Shown piece after piece: positions 35,316 through 44,285 of a stretch of 64,000 nt of DNA. This stretch comes from Alphaproteobacteria bacterium (GTDB lineage Bacteria > Myxococcota_A > UBA796 > GCA-2862545). Position numbers and translations under genes: made by a program. Within the stretch, counting starts at the first letter, position 1. Every line of letters starts with the position of its first letter. The notes under the pieces are model-generated. The model was not told where the DNA came from. It did not search any database and worked only from the letters and a program-made list of their open reading frames with translations. The DNA is taken from positions 112,660 to 176,659 of the forward strand of contig JACKEO010000010.1 of NCBI GenBank assembly GCA_020632955.1, read 5' to 3'.

Positions 35316-36248
35316 CTACGGGAAGGAGGGCAGGATCTGCGCGAGGACGCCCGACTGCTCCGCCATGATCACGCCCACCGCCGTGGCGCCGTAGAGCAGC
35401 GAGGTGACGAGGATCGGCACGTCCTTGAGGAGGGTCTCGTCGGGCGCCGAGCCCTCGCCGCGCTGCTCCACCAGGTAGATGTACCGGAAGATGGCGTAGA
35501 GCACGAAGGGGATGGTGAGCACCATCCACGGCGTGGGCGCGCCGAGCACGGCGTAGAGCGAGTACGACAGCACGGTGTTCGCCGTGACGATCGACTGGAT
35601 CTCCTGGATCATCCGCTCGCTGTACTCGACGAGATTGCGGCGGGTGCCCGCCTCCTCACCCAGCTCCCGCAGCTCGCCCCGGCGCTTGTTGAAGCCGAGG
35701 AAGAGCGCGAAGAAGGCCGTGCACAGGAAGAGCCAGGCGCTCACGTGCACCTTGATGGCCAGCGCGCCGGCCACCACGCGCCACACGAAGCCGAGCGCGA
35801 GGAACATCACGTCGAGGATGACGAGGTGCTTGAAGTAGTACGAGTAGGACAGCGTGGTGGCCAGGTAGAGCAGCGCCACCGCGAGGAACCAGCTGCCCAC
35901 CCACCACGCGAGAGCGATGCCGGCCGCGAGCACGGCGATCATCTCGACGATGGCGAGGCCCTCGGGCAGCGCGCCCGAGGCGATGGGCCGGTGCTGCTTC
36001 TTCGGGTGCTTCCGGTCGGCCTCGCGGTCCAGGTAGTCGTTGAAGACGTAGCCGGACGACGCGATCAGGCTGAAGGCGAAGAAGCCGACCACCGCGTTGA
36101 TCACGGACTCGGAGACGAGGAACTCGCCCGAGAAGATCAGCGCGGCGAAGAGCAGCGCGTTCTTCGTCCACTGCTTGGGACGGAGCTGCTTGACGGCGGC
36201 GCGGACGACGCTCACCGGAGTGCGCTGCGGGACGGGGGCGTGGCTCAC
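35316..36248 (-). CDS. UbiA-family prenyltransferase, decaprenyl-phosphate phosphoribosyltransferase-like
   Basis: This is a 310-residue integral membrane enzyme with about nine hydrophobic helices. The Asp-rich UbiA motif NDYLDREADRKHPKKQHRPI lies near residue 70. A second Asp-containing loop follows (YFKHLVILDVMFLALGF). The HPKKQHRPIASG form of the motif matches decaprenyl-phosphate 5-phosphoribosyltransferases (mycobacterial UbiA/Rv3806c type), which make the arabinose donor precursor, more than ubiquinone or menaquinone UbiA enzymes. The GTG start has a good GGAGG upstream and a TAGGAG word 25 bases before it. Confidence 0.85.
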   Translation of the reverse strand: MSHAPVPQRTPVSVVRAAVKQLRPKQWTKNALLFAALIFSGEFLVSESVINAVVGFFAFSLIASSGYVFNDYLDREADRKHPKKQHRPIASGALPEGLAIVEMIAVLAAGIALAWWVGSWFLAVALLYLATTLSYSYYFKHLVILDVMFLALGFVWRVVAGALAIKVHVSAWLFLCTAFFALFLGFNKRRGELRELGEEAGTRRNLVEYSERMIQEIQSIVTANTVLSYSLYAVLGAPTPWMVLTIPFVLYAIFRYIYLVEQRGEGSAPDETLLKDVPILVTSLLYGATAVGVIMAEQSGVLAQILPSFP

Positions 36249-36327
36249 CAGTCCTCCAGGCGGGGGGCCGGCCTCCTATCGACGTGGGCCCGCGGCGTCC
36301 GCCCCTCGTGGGCGCTTCGTCGCGCAC

Positions 36328-37971
36328 TCACGGGGTGGCCCCCTCGTCGGCGACCTCCGCGGGGGGATCGGCGGGCGGCAGCACCGCGCGCTCGACCACC
36401 AGCAGCCGGTACTCGCCCTGGACGAGCTCGAGCTCGAGCTCCCACGGGGCGTGGTCGGGCACCTCCACCTTCACGGGATGGCGCCCGGCCGACAGGGTGA
36501 CGGGGCCCGAGGCACGCGTGCCGTCCACCGTGACGCGGCCGCCGTCGGGCGCGCGGACCTCGAGCACGGGCGCGGGCAGCTCCAGCACCATCGGCTGCAG
36601 CGCGCCGCCGCCCACCACGCCGGCCACCAGGCCCGCAGCGAGCGCCAGCACACCGACGCCCAGCGTGACCTTGCGGGTGCGCGCCGCCTCCCCGGCCACC
36701 ACGGCCTCGTCGACGCCGCCCTGGGCCGGTCCCTCGCTGTCGCGGTCGGAGGCCTTCAGCGCGGCGAGCTGCATCGCCACCTTGGCGTCCACCAGGCCCT
36801 GCCCGGCCTCCGTCCAGAGGGGGCTCGTGCGCCCCTCGTCGGCGGTGCTGCGGCCGGTGACGGCCGTCTTGCCCTCCTCGATGTCGGCGGCGGTGCGGGC
36901 CTCCTCGTCGTCGCCGAGCGGCACCTCCTCGGTGCGCTCCCGCGCCTCCTGCAGGTCGACGAGGTCGTCCTCCCCGTCGGACTCGTGGACGAGGTCGCCC
37001 TCGTCGAGCTCCTGGCTGGCGCTGGGCACGCTGGTGGGGATCTTCGCGGTGGGTGCGCCGAGCAGGGTGCCCAGCCACGCTCCGAGCGTGTCCTGCTGGT
37101 AGACGTTGCCGTCGGCGAACAGCAGGTCGACCAGGGCGTCCTTCATCTCGGTGGCGGTGGCCGGCCGGGCGGCCGGATCGAGGGAGAGCGCGCGGTCGAC
37201 CACCTCGGCGAAGGGCGCGGGCACGGCGGGCTCCACCGTGGCCAGCGACGGCCAGCCGCCCTCGCGCAGGGCCTGGAGGGTGGCCTCGGGGTCGTCGCGC
37301 ACGAAGGGGTGGGTGGGGGCCACGCAGGCGTGCAGCAGCGCGGCCACCGAGAAGAGGTCGCTCGCCACCGTGGGGTCGGCGCCGTCGAGGAGCTCGGGCG
37401 CCAGGCGGTCGAGGCGGCGCGGCAGGAGCTCGGGCAGATCGGCGGACAGGGTGTCGGTGGCGCGCGCGAGCGCGAAGTCGGCGAGCTTCACGTCGCCGGC
37501 ACGCGAGACGAGCACGTTCGTGGCCGACACGGCGCCGTGCACGAGCCCCTCGCCCTCGCGGTGCCGCTGGTGGGCGTACTCCAGCGCCTTCAGCACCTGG
37601 ATGCCGATCCAGGCCGCGTGCGAGGCGGGCATCACCTGCCCGGCGGCGCGGGCGGCGGCGAGCACCGCGTCGAGCGACCAGCCGTCGACCCACTCCAGCA
37701 CCAGGTAGGGGAGATCCGCCTCGCGCCCGAGGTCGAGCAGCTGCACCACGTTGCCGTGGAGCACCTCGGCCGCCACCTTGGCCTGGGCCTCGATGCGGGC
37801 GAGCGCGTCGGGCTGATCGGCCAGCTCGGGACGCAGGTGCTTGATCACGTAGGCGCGGCTGAAGCCGGCGATGCCCTCGAGGCGCGCGGCGAGCACGTCG
37901 GCCAGCGGACCCTCGGCCAGCCGGCCGACGACCTGGTACTTGCCGATGCGCGTCGGGACCACGCGAGACAC
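36328..37971 (-). CDS. Ser/Thr kinase-like protein, probable pseudokinase, with one transmembrane helix
   Basis: This 547-residue protein has an N-terminal eukaryotic-type protein-kinase fold (residues about 9-265). The ATP-anchoring Lys is present (YVIKHLRP, residue 44), but the Gly loop is degenerate (GRLAEGPLADVL). The catalytic loop reads VHGAVSATNVLV near residue 145, where active kinases have HRD..N. The metal-binding DFG is DFA (LADFALA). It therefore lacks the catalytic Asp and is probably not a phosphotransferase. An acidic linker (about 300-420), a transmembrane helix near 440 (VTLGVGVLALAAGLVAGVVG) and a PEGA-like extracytoplasmic domain follow (VTVDGTRASGPVTLSAGRHP). The GTG start has GGAGG 7 bases upstream. 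It may act as a scaffold or sensor. Confidence 0.8.
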   Translation of the reverse strand: MSRVVPTRIGKYQVVGRLAEGPLADVLAARLEGIAGFSRAYVIKHLRPELADQPDALARIEAQAKVAAEVLHGNVVQLLDLGREADLPYLVLEWVDGWSLDAVLAAARAAGQVMPASHAAWIGIQVLKALEYAHQRHREGEGLVHGAVSATNVLVSRAGDVKLADFALARATDTLSADLPELLPRRLDRLAPELLDGADPTVASDLFSVAALLHACVAPTHPFVRDDPEATLQALREGGWPSLATVEPAVPAPFAEVVDRALSLDPAARPATATEMKDALVDLLFADGNVYQQDTLGAWLGTLLGAPTAKIPTSVPSASQELDEGDLVHESDGEDDLVDLQEARERTEEVPLGDDEEARTAADIEEGKTAVTGRSTADEGRTSPLWTEAGQGLVDAKVAMQLAALKASDRDSEGPAQGGVDEAVVAGEAARTRKVTLGVGVLALAAGLVAGVVGGGALQPMVLELPAPVLEVRAPDGGRVTVDGTRASGPVTLSAGRHPVKVEVPDHAPWELELELVQGEYRLLVVERAVLPPADPPAEVADEGATP

Positions 37972-38032
37972 CTGGGGACCTCCGGGCACGCCTCGGGCGC
38001 GTCGGGTATAGCACCGCGCGCGCCGGCCCTGC

Positions 38033-38587
38033 ATGGCGGTGGGCGTGGGAGGCCACATCTCCGTCCCTGTCGCGATCCTCCTGGTGGGCCTGCTGGTGGG
38101 CGGCGTGCACGATGCGTTCACGAAGCGCATCCCGAACTGGCTCACCTTCTCGCTGATGGTGGTGGGGCTGGCGGTCACGGCCACGCTGGGTCCGGCCCTG
38201 CCCGAGGGGGAGGTGCCCGACGCCGGCTTCGGCTTCGCGCTCGCCGGGCTGCTGGCCGCCTTCGTGCTGCACTTCGTGCTGTGGCAGGCGGGCCTGGAGG
38301 GCGCGGGCGACGCGAAGCTCATGATGGGCGCCGGCGCCTTCATCGGGTGGGAGACGATGATCGAGGCCACCTTCTGGCGCTACGTGCTGCTGGTGCCCTA
38401 CGCCGTGGTGACGCTCACGGTGATGCGCCGCTGGGGGGCCTTCCGCGACGCCGTGATGTGGACCGTGATGCGCGCGCGCGGCATCGATGCGGGCGAGCGG
38501 CCCGAGCCCGTGTACATGCCCTTCGGACCGCTCATCGCCGTGGCCACGCCGCTGGCGATGTTCACGGCCACCCTCGACTTCTTCTAG
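38033..38587 (+). CDS. Prepilin peptidase, A24 family (CpaA/TadV-like)
   Basis: This 184-residue inner-membrane aspartyl protease removes the leader of Flp-type prepilins. The two catalytic Asp motifs are visible: DAFTKRIPNWLTF near residue 27 (the D-x-x-x-x-x-IPN pattern) and GAGDAKLMMGAG near residue 87, between hydrophobic segments (VAILLVGLLVGGV, LMVVGLAVTATLG, YVLLVPYAVVTLTV). Its small size fits CpaA/TadV rather than PilD. It may process the two Flp-like proteins at 13401 and 13982. It is transcribed divergently from the pseudokinase gene across a gap containing GTATAGC, a possible -10 word on both strands. Confidence 0.88.
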   Translation: MAVGVGGHISVPVAILLVGLLVGGVHDAFTKRIPNWLTFSLMVVGLAVTATLGPALPEGEVPDAGFGFALAGLLAAFVLHFVLWQAGLEGAGDAKLMMGAGAFIGWETMIEATFWRYVLLVPYAVVTLTVMRRWGAFRDAVMWTVMRARGIDAGERPEPVYMPFGPLIAVATPLAMFTATLDFF

Positions 38588-39255
38588 CGGCCGAGGTCGG
38601 CCAGGCGCTCGGCCTCGTGGACCTCGAGCTCCGACAGGCGGGCGAGCCCCGCGGGCGCGCCGGTGACCGCATCGTGCAGGGCGCCTCCGAACGCGCGCGC
38701 CGGCTCGTCGAGCCAGCTGGCACAGGCCGTCGCGGCGCCCATCGCGCCGGCTGCCCCGCCCACCACGCTGCCCACGGGGCCTGCGACCGCCGTGCCGGCC
38801 GCCCCGCCCGCGCGGGCGCCGATCGGACCGCAGACCGCTGCGGCGAGACTGGACGCGCCGAAGGCCGCGGCCTCCTCGGCCACCTTGCGACCCCGTGCAC
38901 CCTCGGGTGCGCACGCGACCTCGCGCGCGGCCGACAGCCCGCTCAGGGCGAGCCCCGCCCACCCGGCCGCCTGCCCTGCCCGGGGGGCGTGGGCCGCGTG
39001 ATCGCCGAGCGCCCGCGCACCCACCTCGGGGGCCCTGGTGACCTCCCCGGCCACGGACCCGACCGCGGCGACGCCCATGCCGATGGGGCCGAACAGCAGC
39101 TCGGCGCCCTGGCCCAGCACCGTGTCGTGGTCGCAGAGCTGGCCCAGCAGGCCGGTGTGGCGCGGCGGGAGGGGGACCGGGCAGGTCTGGAGCGCGGGAT
39201 CGTCGAGCAGGGCGGCCGGCTCGGGGGGCGCGAGCCGCCGGGCGAGGTCGGGCAT
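38584..39255 (-). CDS. Unknown Ala/Gly-rich protein with glycine-zipper segment
   Basis: This 223-residue protein shows no named domain. The middle and C-terminal parts are rich in small residues in a glycine-zipper arrangement (GPIGARAGGAAGTAVAGPVG and VGGAAGAMGAATA, about residues 142-175), which often inserts in or packs against membranes. Six Cys residues are spread along the protein (QTCP, QLCDHD, VACAP, AAVCGP, TACAS). No signal peptide is apparent. The ATG has GGAGG 4 bases upstream, supporting a real gene. The 3' end overlaps that of the prepilin-peptidase gene by 4 bases in convergent orientation. Confidence 0.65.
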   Translation of the reverse strand: MPDLARRLAPPEPAALLDDPALQTCPVPLPPRHTGLLGQLCDHDTVLGQGAELLFGPIGMGVAAVGSVAGEVTRAPEVGARALGDHAAHAPRAGQAAGWAGLALSGLSAAREVACAPEGARGRKVAEEAAAFGASSLAAAVCGPIGARAGGAAGTAVAGPVGSVVGGAAGAMGAATACASWLDEPARAFGGALHDAVTGAPAGLARLSELEVHEAERLADLGR

Positions 39256-39380
39256 CGGGCCTCCGGGGAGGCCGTCGACTCACGTCGCGTGCCAGATCAC
39301 GGTGGGCTCGACGAGGCCCGGAGCGACGCGATCCTGGGGGTGAGCGACCACGCCAGGAGCGTCGGACCGTCCGTCGATCG

Positions 39381-40883
39381 TCAGCCGAGCATGCCCTCGG
39401 CCAGGATGGTGGCCATCGCCATCGTCGTGAGCTGGGGGTTCACGCCGAGGGAGGTGGGGAAGATCGAGCTGTCGGTGATGTAGAGCCCGGGCAGGCCGTG
39501 CGCCTGGCCGTCGGGGGCGACCACGCTGTCGTCGAGGGACTGGCCCATGCGGCAGGTGGCCATGGGGTGGGCGGCGTACATGCCCTGGTAGCGGGTGACG
39601 TCGGCCGCATCGATGGCGGCGAAGGCCTCGTCGATCCCGTCCACCCAGCCCACGCCGACGATGGGCACCAGCAGGCGCTTCACGCCCCCGGCCAGCAGCA
39701 CCTCGCAGGTGCGCTTCAGCCCGGCGCGCATGTTCTGGATGTCCACGTCCTCGAAGTAGTAGCTGAGGTTCGCGGTGCCGTCGGCGTTGGCGCTCACGGT
39801 GCCCTCGCCCTTGTCGGACACCATCACCAGGCAGCCCGCCATGTGGCCCATCTGGCGCAGGCGCTCCTTGGCCACGGAGCCCTGGCCGCCCATCATCATG
39901 AGCAGGGCGCCCGGGGGCATCGACAGCGTGTGCGGCAGCACGTCGGGCAGGTCGGGGTCGAGGAAGTAGGCGCCCTGCGTGGCGCCCTTCCACATGCGCA
40001 CCTCGTGGTCGCACAGGCCCATGACCGCGTTGCCCGGGTGCAGGTGCAGGCCCTTGCCCACGCGCGGACCCAGCTGGTCTGCCAGGCCGGCCACGTGCAG
40101 CAGGCGGGGCGTGCCCACCGCGCCCGCGGCGAGCACCACGGTGTCGGCCCGCACCGTGACGGTGCCCACCACCCGGCGGTCGTCGGTGTGGCGCACGAGG
40201 CCCGAGACGCCCCGGGCGCGTCCGCCCTCCACGAGGATCTTCGTGACCTTGGTGTCGCCCTGCACGAGGGCGCCGGCGGCCCGCGCCATCGGGATGAGGT
40301 TGCGGTCGACGCTGGCCTTGCCGCCGCTCGGGCAGCCGAGGTTGCAGATGCCGCAGCCCACGCAGCCCGGGGTGTTGCGGTGGAGCAGGTCGGCCTCGAG
40401 GCCCAGCGCCCGCGCGCCGCGCACGATGAGCAGGTTGTTCTCGCCGGCGATGTCGGGGTTCGTCTTGGTGACGCCGATGATCTCGGAGATCTCGTCGTAG
40501 ACCGGGGCCATCGCCTGGGGACGGAAGCGGGCGTCGCCGCCCAGCACCTCGGTCCAGCCCTCGAGCACCGCGTCGGGCGTGCGCCAGCAGATGGCCGAGT
40601 TGACCAGGGTGCCGCCGCCCACCCCGCGACCTGCCGCGACCCCGATGGCGGCGTCGCCCAGGGCGACCATCGAGCCGCCCTCCTGCATGTGGTAGCGCAT
40701 GATGTTGGCGTAGTTGGGGGCGAAGCGGGGGCGCGCAGGACCCTCCTCCAGCATCACCACCCGGCGGCCGCCCTCGGCCAGCACGCGGGCCGCCGCCGCC
40801 CCACCGGGGCCCGTGCCCACGATGACCACGTCGGCCTCGAGCTCCACCTCGCCCGAGACGTCTTCCCAGCTGCGCAGCGTCAT
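39381..40883 (-). CDS. GMC-family FAD-dependent oxidoreductase with four-Cys cluster
   Basis: This 500-residue flavoenzyme is related to the one at 18069. The FAD-binding start is VVIVGTGPGGAAAARVLAEG near residue 19. GRGVGGGTLVNSAICWR follows at about 87, and the GMC end is GLYITDSSIFPTSLGVNPQ with HPMATCRMG before it. A ferredoxin-like Cys spacing, CVGCGICNLGC (C-x2-C-x2-C-x3-C), occurs near residue 182. It may bind an iron-sulfur cluster that passes electrons onward, as proposed for some FAD dehydrogenases. The ATG overlaps the stop of the Tat-exported small-subunit gene, so the two form a complex. The substrate is unknown, probably an alcohol. Confidence 0.88.
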   Translation of the reverse strand: MTLRSWEDVSGEVELEADVVIVGTGPGGAAAARVLAEGGRRVVMLEEGPARPRFAPNYANIMRYHMQEGGSMVALGDAAIGVAAGRGVGGGTLVNSAICWRTPDAVLEGWTEVLGGDARFRPQAMAPVYDEISEIIGVTKTNPDIAGENNLLIVRGARALGLEADLLHRNTPGCVGCGICNLGCPSGGKASVDRNLIPMARAAGALVQGDTKVTKILVEGGRARGVSGLVRHTDDRRVVGTVTVRADTVVLAAGAVGTPRLLHVAGLADQLGPRVGKGLHLHPGNAVMGLCDHEVRMWKGATQGAYFLDPDLPDVLPHTLSMPPGALLMMMGGQGSVAKERLRQMGHMAGCLVMVSDKGEGTVSANADGTANLSYYFEDVDIQNMRAGLKRTCEVLLAGGVKRLLVPIVGVGWVDGIDEAFAAIDAADVTRYQGMYAAHPMATCRMGQSLDDSVVAPDGQAHGLPGLYITDSSIFPTSLGVNPQLTTMAMATILAEGMLG

Positions 40884-41419
40884 CGGCCGAACCCGCAGTT
40901 GAACCACGGCGAGATGGTGGGGGCCACCTCGGGGTGGGAGGTGTAGCCGAGCGCGATGAGGGCCATGATCGCCCCCACGCCCTGGCGCAGGTAGAAGATG
41001 TCGCTCTGCAGCATCGCCTCGAGGTGGGGTGCCGCCTCGTAGCGATCGAGCTGCCGCAGCGTCTTGAAGGTGGTGACGTAGGGCACGCGGTCGACGATCT
41101 GCAGGGCGAGCTTCAGCAGCTTGCGCTGGTCGGCCCGCATGCGGACGCAGACCTCGTCGACGAAGCGCCCGCACTCCGCCTCGGCGCCCGACAGGTCGGG
41201 GGGACCGGAGCCCGGGGGCATCCACGCCTCGGCGAGACGCTGCACCACCTCGTACTCCTCGCGCGACAGCGCCTGCAGGCTGCGGCCGGGGGGCTGGTTC
41301 CACCAGCGCACGTAGGTGGTGCCGCCCACCACCGTGGCGCCCACGGCCGCCGCGCCGGTGGCGGCGAGCACCATGCGGCGGGTCATGCCCTCGGCCTTCT
41401 TCTTCTTGAGCGGTGGCAT
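40880..41419 (-). CDS. Tat-exported small subunit (gluconate 2-dehydrogenase subunit 3-like)
   Basis: This is a 179-residue protein. After a Lys-rich start (MPPLKKKKAEG), a twin-arginine-like signal (TRRMVLAATGAAAVGATVV) directs export. The mature helical domain (ALSREEYEVVQRLAEAWMP, FVDEVCVRMRADQRKLLKLA, HLEAMLQSDIFYLRQGV) resembles gluconate 2-dehydrogenase subunit 3, which chaperones and co-exports the FAD subunit. It overlaps the GMC gene by 4 bases and mirrors the arrangement at 17506-19499. Confidence 0.75.
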   Translation of the reverse strand: MPPLKKKKAEGMTRRMVLAATGAAAVGATVVGGTTYVRWWNQPPGRSLQALSREEYEVVQRLAEAWMPPGSGPPDLSGAEAECGRFVDEVCVRMRADQRKLLKLALQIVDRVPYVTTFKTLRQLDRYEAAPHLEAMLQSDIFYLRQGVGAIMALIALGYTSHPEVAPTISPWFNCGFGR

Positions 41420-41438
41420 CGCAGCCTCGGTCGGGCGC

Positions 41439-42158
41439 CTATCGCGGTGGGTCGGAGGGCGTCCCGTCGAGACGCGTCCTCGCGTGCCAGCGGTCGCGGA
41501 CCCGCCGCAGCACGAAGGGCAGCACCGACAGCGCCACGAGCGCCCCCCAGAGGCTCGGCGACAGGAGGTCCCGGGGCTCGCGGACCTCCCCCAGCGCCGC
41601 GCCCGCCCACACGTAGGCCGCGGTGCCGGGCAGCATGCCCACCAGGCCCGTCCACGCGATCGTGCGCAGCGGCACGCTGCTCACGCCCACCACGAGGTTG
41701 ACCACCACGAAGGGCATCACCGGGACCAGGCGCGCGGCGAGCAGCCAGCCCACGCCGTCGCGCGCGAGGCCGGCGTCCATCACGGCCACCGCGCGTGCCA
41801 GCCGCGCCCGGACCAGGTCGCGGAAGAGCCAGCGCGACGCGGCCGCAGCGAGCGTGGAGCCCGCGGTGGCGGCCACGCTCACCACCACCAGCCCGCGGCC
41901 GAAGCCGAAGAGGGCGGCGCCGAGCAGGGTGACCGGGGTGGCCACGGGCAGGCTGGACGCCGTGATCAGCACGTAGGCCGCGCCGTAGGCGAGCAGGCTC
42001 GCGCCCGGGTGGGCGTCCACCACGGCCTGCAGCGACGCCCGTCGCGCACGCAGCCCCTCCCACGACAGCAGGTCCAGCAGCCCCGTGGCCCACGCCAGGG
42101 CCACCACCGCCACCAGCGCGATCGCCCCGCCCAGCGCCCGCCGCCCGGCCGTCGTCAT
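41439..42158 (-). CDS. TVP38/TMEM64-family (DedA-like, VTT domain) membrane protein
   Basis: This 239-residue inner-membrane protein has about five hydrophobic helices. The VTT/SNARE-associated signature is visible: SLPVATPVTLLGAALFGFG near residue 70, AATAGSTLAAAASRWLFRD, and the RLVPVMPFVVVNLVVGVSSV segment near 144 with Arg and Pro conserved in the family. Members are linked to membrane lipid flipping or homeostasis. The C terminus is Arg-rich. A stop 20 bases before the small-subunit ATG suggests co-transcription with the GMC pair, although a functional link is not obvious. Confidence 0.87.
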   Translation of the reverse strand: MTTAGRRALGGAIALVAVVALAWATGLLDLLSWEGLRARRASLQAVVDAHPGASLLAYGAAYVLITASSLPVATPVTLLGAALFGFGRGLVVVSVAATAGSTLAAAASRWLFRDLVRARLARAVAVMDAGLARDGVGWLLAARLVPVMPFVVVNLVVGVSSVPLRTIAWTGLVGMLPGTAAYVWAGAALGEVREPRDLLSPSLWGALVALSVLPFVLRRVRDRWHARTRLDGTPSDPPR

Positions 42159-42165
42159 GGGACCC

Positions 42166-42243
42166 GCGAAGCGCGCAGCGAGGGGAAGCCGGGCATCCTC
42201 ACCCCCCCCCGCAAGCGAGCCCTAGGCGAAGCGCGCAGCGAGG
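42166..42243. repeat. 18-bp direct repeat, 60-bp spacing
   Basis: GCGAAGCGCGCAGCGAGG occurs at 42166-42183 and again at 42226-42243. The second copy continues into further GCGAAGC/GAGCGAAGG words up to about 42270. The stretch lies between the TVP38 gene and the 3' end of the barrel-protein gene and contains no gene. Confidence 0.7.
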
Positions 42244-42271
42244 CGCAGCGAAGCGAAGCCGAGCGAAGGAA

Positions 42272-44185
42272 TCAGAACTCCCAGGCGGCTCTTGCCTGGA
42301 ACGTGAAGAAGTGGCCGTCGGGGTTGAGGCCCACCTCGTTCAGCGGCAGGCGGTTCGTCGCGTTGGCGTAGGCCGTCTCGAAGCTCACCAGGATGTGCTC
42401 CTGGAAGCGGTGCTTGAGCGCCAGCGCGAGCTCCCAGCCCAGGAGGGGCGAGGGGTCGGCGATGGGGGTGCACACCGAGCCGGCGTCGACGTCGGCCTGC
42501 CCGCACTTGATGACGGCGCCGTCGGGCTTGTCGGGGAAGGCCACCACGCCACCGAGGATGAGCTCGGTGTTGTTCATCGGGAAGAACTTCACCCGGGGGA
42601 ACAGGTAGTGGCTGTTGTAGACGCCGCCCTGGCTGCGCAGCGAGGAGGCATCGCCCACCCACAGGCGCTGGGTGACCTCCTTGATCACCTCCTCGTACAG
42701 CAGCAGGCCGACGTTGTAGTCGGGGTTCATCGCGCGGCCGGTGAACAGCTCGTCGTTCACGGCGTTGTCGCCCGAGGCCATGCCGGACTCGAGGACGATC
42801 TGCCACCACTGGCGGCCGTAGCCGGCGCGCAGGGCGTAGCTGGCGATGCCGGCCGTCTTCTGCAGCGGGTCGGCGGTGAGGCTGTTCGGCAGCGTGATCG
42901 CGCGGGTGTTGCCGAGGATGCCGACGCCCTCGAACTGCAGGAAGGCGCCGTGCACGCTGGCGTCGAGGGTGCCGTCGAGGATGGTGACGGCGCTCTCCGT
43001 CTCGGGCTGCCAGCGGTGGATCACGTAGAAGCCGGCGAAGAGGTCGCCCACGCCCTTGAGGTACTTGATCTGCTGCCCGCGGTAGAACAGGGCGAAGACC
43101 GCCTCCTGCACGTCGTCGCGGGTGTCGGCCCACCAGCTGGACTCGCGGCGCTCGGCGTCGCGGTCCTCGGTCCAGGAGTGGTCGCGGTCGGTGATGCCGT
43201 CGCCGTCGAGGTCGCAGCGCGCGTCGTAGCGGGCGTTCGACTGGTCGACGCCGGGGCTGCACCGGTAGCCGTAGTACTGGATCAGCGGGTCGTTCACGAG
43301 CAGGTCGTAGGCGAAGACGAAGAAGACGGGCGGGGTGTGCTTCTCCTCCTTCTTGGTGATCGCCTGGGCGATGGCCACGGGGTTCGTGGCGAAGAGGATG
43401 CGGTCGAACTGGCTGGAGAAGTAGGCCTCGCCGAAGTCGTTCTTGAAGCCGTCGCCGTCGTTCACCAGCAGGCCCATGCCCCACTGGCTGGGCATGCGGC
43501 CCACGCGGAACTGGCCGATGGGGATCTTGAACTCCGTCCACACGCGGAAGAGCTCGAACGAGGGCACCTCGAGGCCGTCGGTGCCGGTGAGCGAGGGGTT
43601 GCCGGCGAACAGCGCGGTGCGGGCCTTGGAGGCGTTGTCGCCCCACACCACGTTGTCGAGGGCCTGGATGTGGACGTTGAGGTTCGCCACGTCCTTGTAC
43701 GAGACCTTGAAGCCCAGGCGCAGGCGCTGGTTGAGGAACTCGCCGGTGGTGGGCTGGTCGTCGAAGAGGGCGCCGGCCACGCGGCCGCTGTCGGTGACCC
43801 CGCCGGCGCCGAAGACGTGGCCGCGGGCGCGGTAGTAGCCCGTGACGTCGAACTTCAGCTTCTTCTCGCCGGCGCGCGACAGCCGCACCTTCGTGAGCCC
43901 GTCGCGCTGCTTGTCGAGCTCGCGCTCCTGCTCGTCGAGCTTCGCGGCCTGGGCGTCGATCTGCGCCTGCTGGGACGCGATCGTGTCCTGCAGGGCGTCG
44001 ATCTTCGCCTTGATGTCGGCGAGGTCGTCGGGGGCGGGGGCCTCCTCGGCCTCGTCGCCCTCGGCGGCATCGCCCTCGGCCGTGGCCTCGACGGCCTCGC
44101 CTTGCGGCGGGGCCTCCTCGGGGGCGTCCTGCGCGAGGGCCGGCAGGCCACCCGCCAGCAGGAGCGCGGTGCAGAGCGTGCGCAT
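42272..44185 (-). CDS. Outer-membrane beta-barrel protein with N-terminal coiled coil
   Basis: This is a 637-residue protein. A signal peptide (MRTLCTALLLAGGLPALAQ) and an acidic Glu/Ala stretch precede a coiled coil at about residues 58-100 (DIKAKIDALQDTIASQQAQI, then QAAKLDEQERELDKQRDGL), like the periplasmic helix of OprP/Omp-alpha-type porins. The rest consists of alternating strands with aromatic girdles (VTGYYRARGHVF, RLRLGFKVSYKDVANLNVHI, FAGFYVIHRWQPE, YALRAGYGRQWWQIVLESG). It ends with Phe (RAAWEF), the usual barrel-assembly signal. One calcium-type loop (DLDGDGITDRD) is present. Such proteins occur widely in Myxococcota. The transported substrate is unknown. Confidence 0.85.
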   Translation of the reverse strand: MRTLCTALLLAGGLPALAQDAPEEAPPQGEAVEATAEGDAAEGDEAEEAPAPDDLADIKAKIDALQDTIASQQAQIDAQAAKLDEQERELDKQRDGLTKVRLSRAGEKKLKFDVTGYYRARGHVFGAGGVTDSGRVAGALFDDQPTTGEFLNQRLRLGFKVSYKDVANLNVHIQALDNVVWGDNASKARTALFAGNPSLTGTDGLEVPSFELFRVWTEFKIPIGQFRVGRMPSQWGMGLLVNDGDGFKNDFGEAYFSSQFDRILFATNPVAIAQAITKKEEKHTPPVFFVFAYDLLVNDPLIQYYGYRCSPGVDQSNARYDARCDLDGDGITDRDHSWTEDRDAERRESSWWADTRDDVQEAVFALFYRGQQIKYLKGVGDLFAGFYVIHRWQPETESAVTILDGTLDASVHGAFLQFEGVGILGNTRAITLPNSLTADPLQKTAGIASYALRAGYGRQWWQIVLESGMASGDNAVNDELFTGRAMNPDYNVGLLLYEEVIKEVTQRLWVGDASSLRSQGGVYNSHYLFPRVKFFPMNNTELILGGVVAFPDKPDGAVIKCGQADVDAGSVCTPIADPSPLLGWELALALKHRFQEHILVSFETAYANATNRLPLNEVGLNPDGHFFTFQARAAWEF

Positions 44186-44285
44186 GGGCCTGTCCCTCCC
44201 CGCCGACGCCTGGGCGCGGCGTGTCGCTGTGCGGACTGCGACACCGGGGATCGGACCGTGACCCCGCGGTGCCGCGACCGGGAGC

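Noticed and set aside
36273..41441. TAG at 41439-41441 (minus) as another -10 element
   Set aside because: That TAG is the stop codon of the TVP38 gene, so it was not counted with the other promoter-like words.
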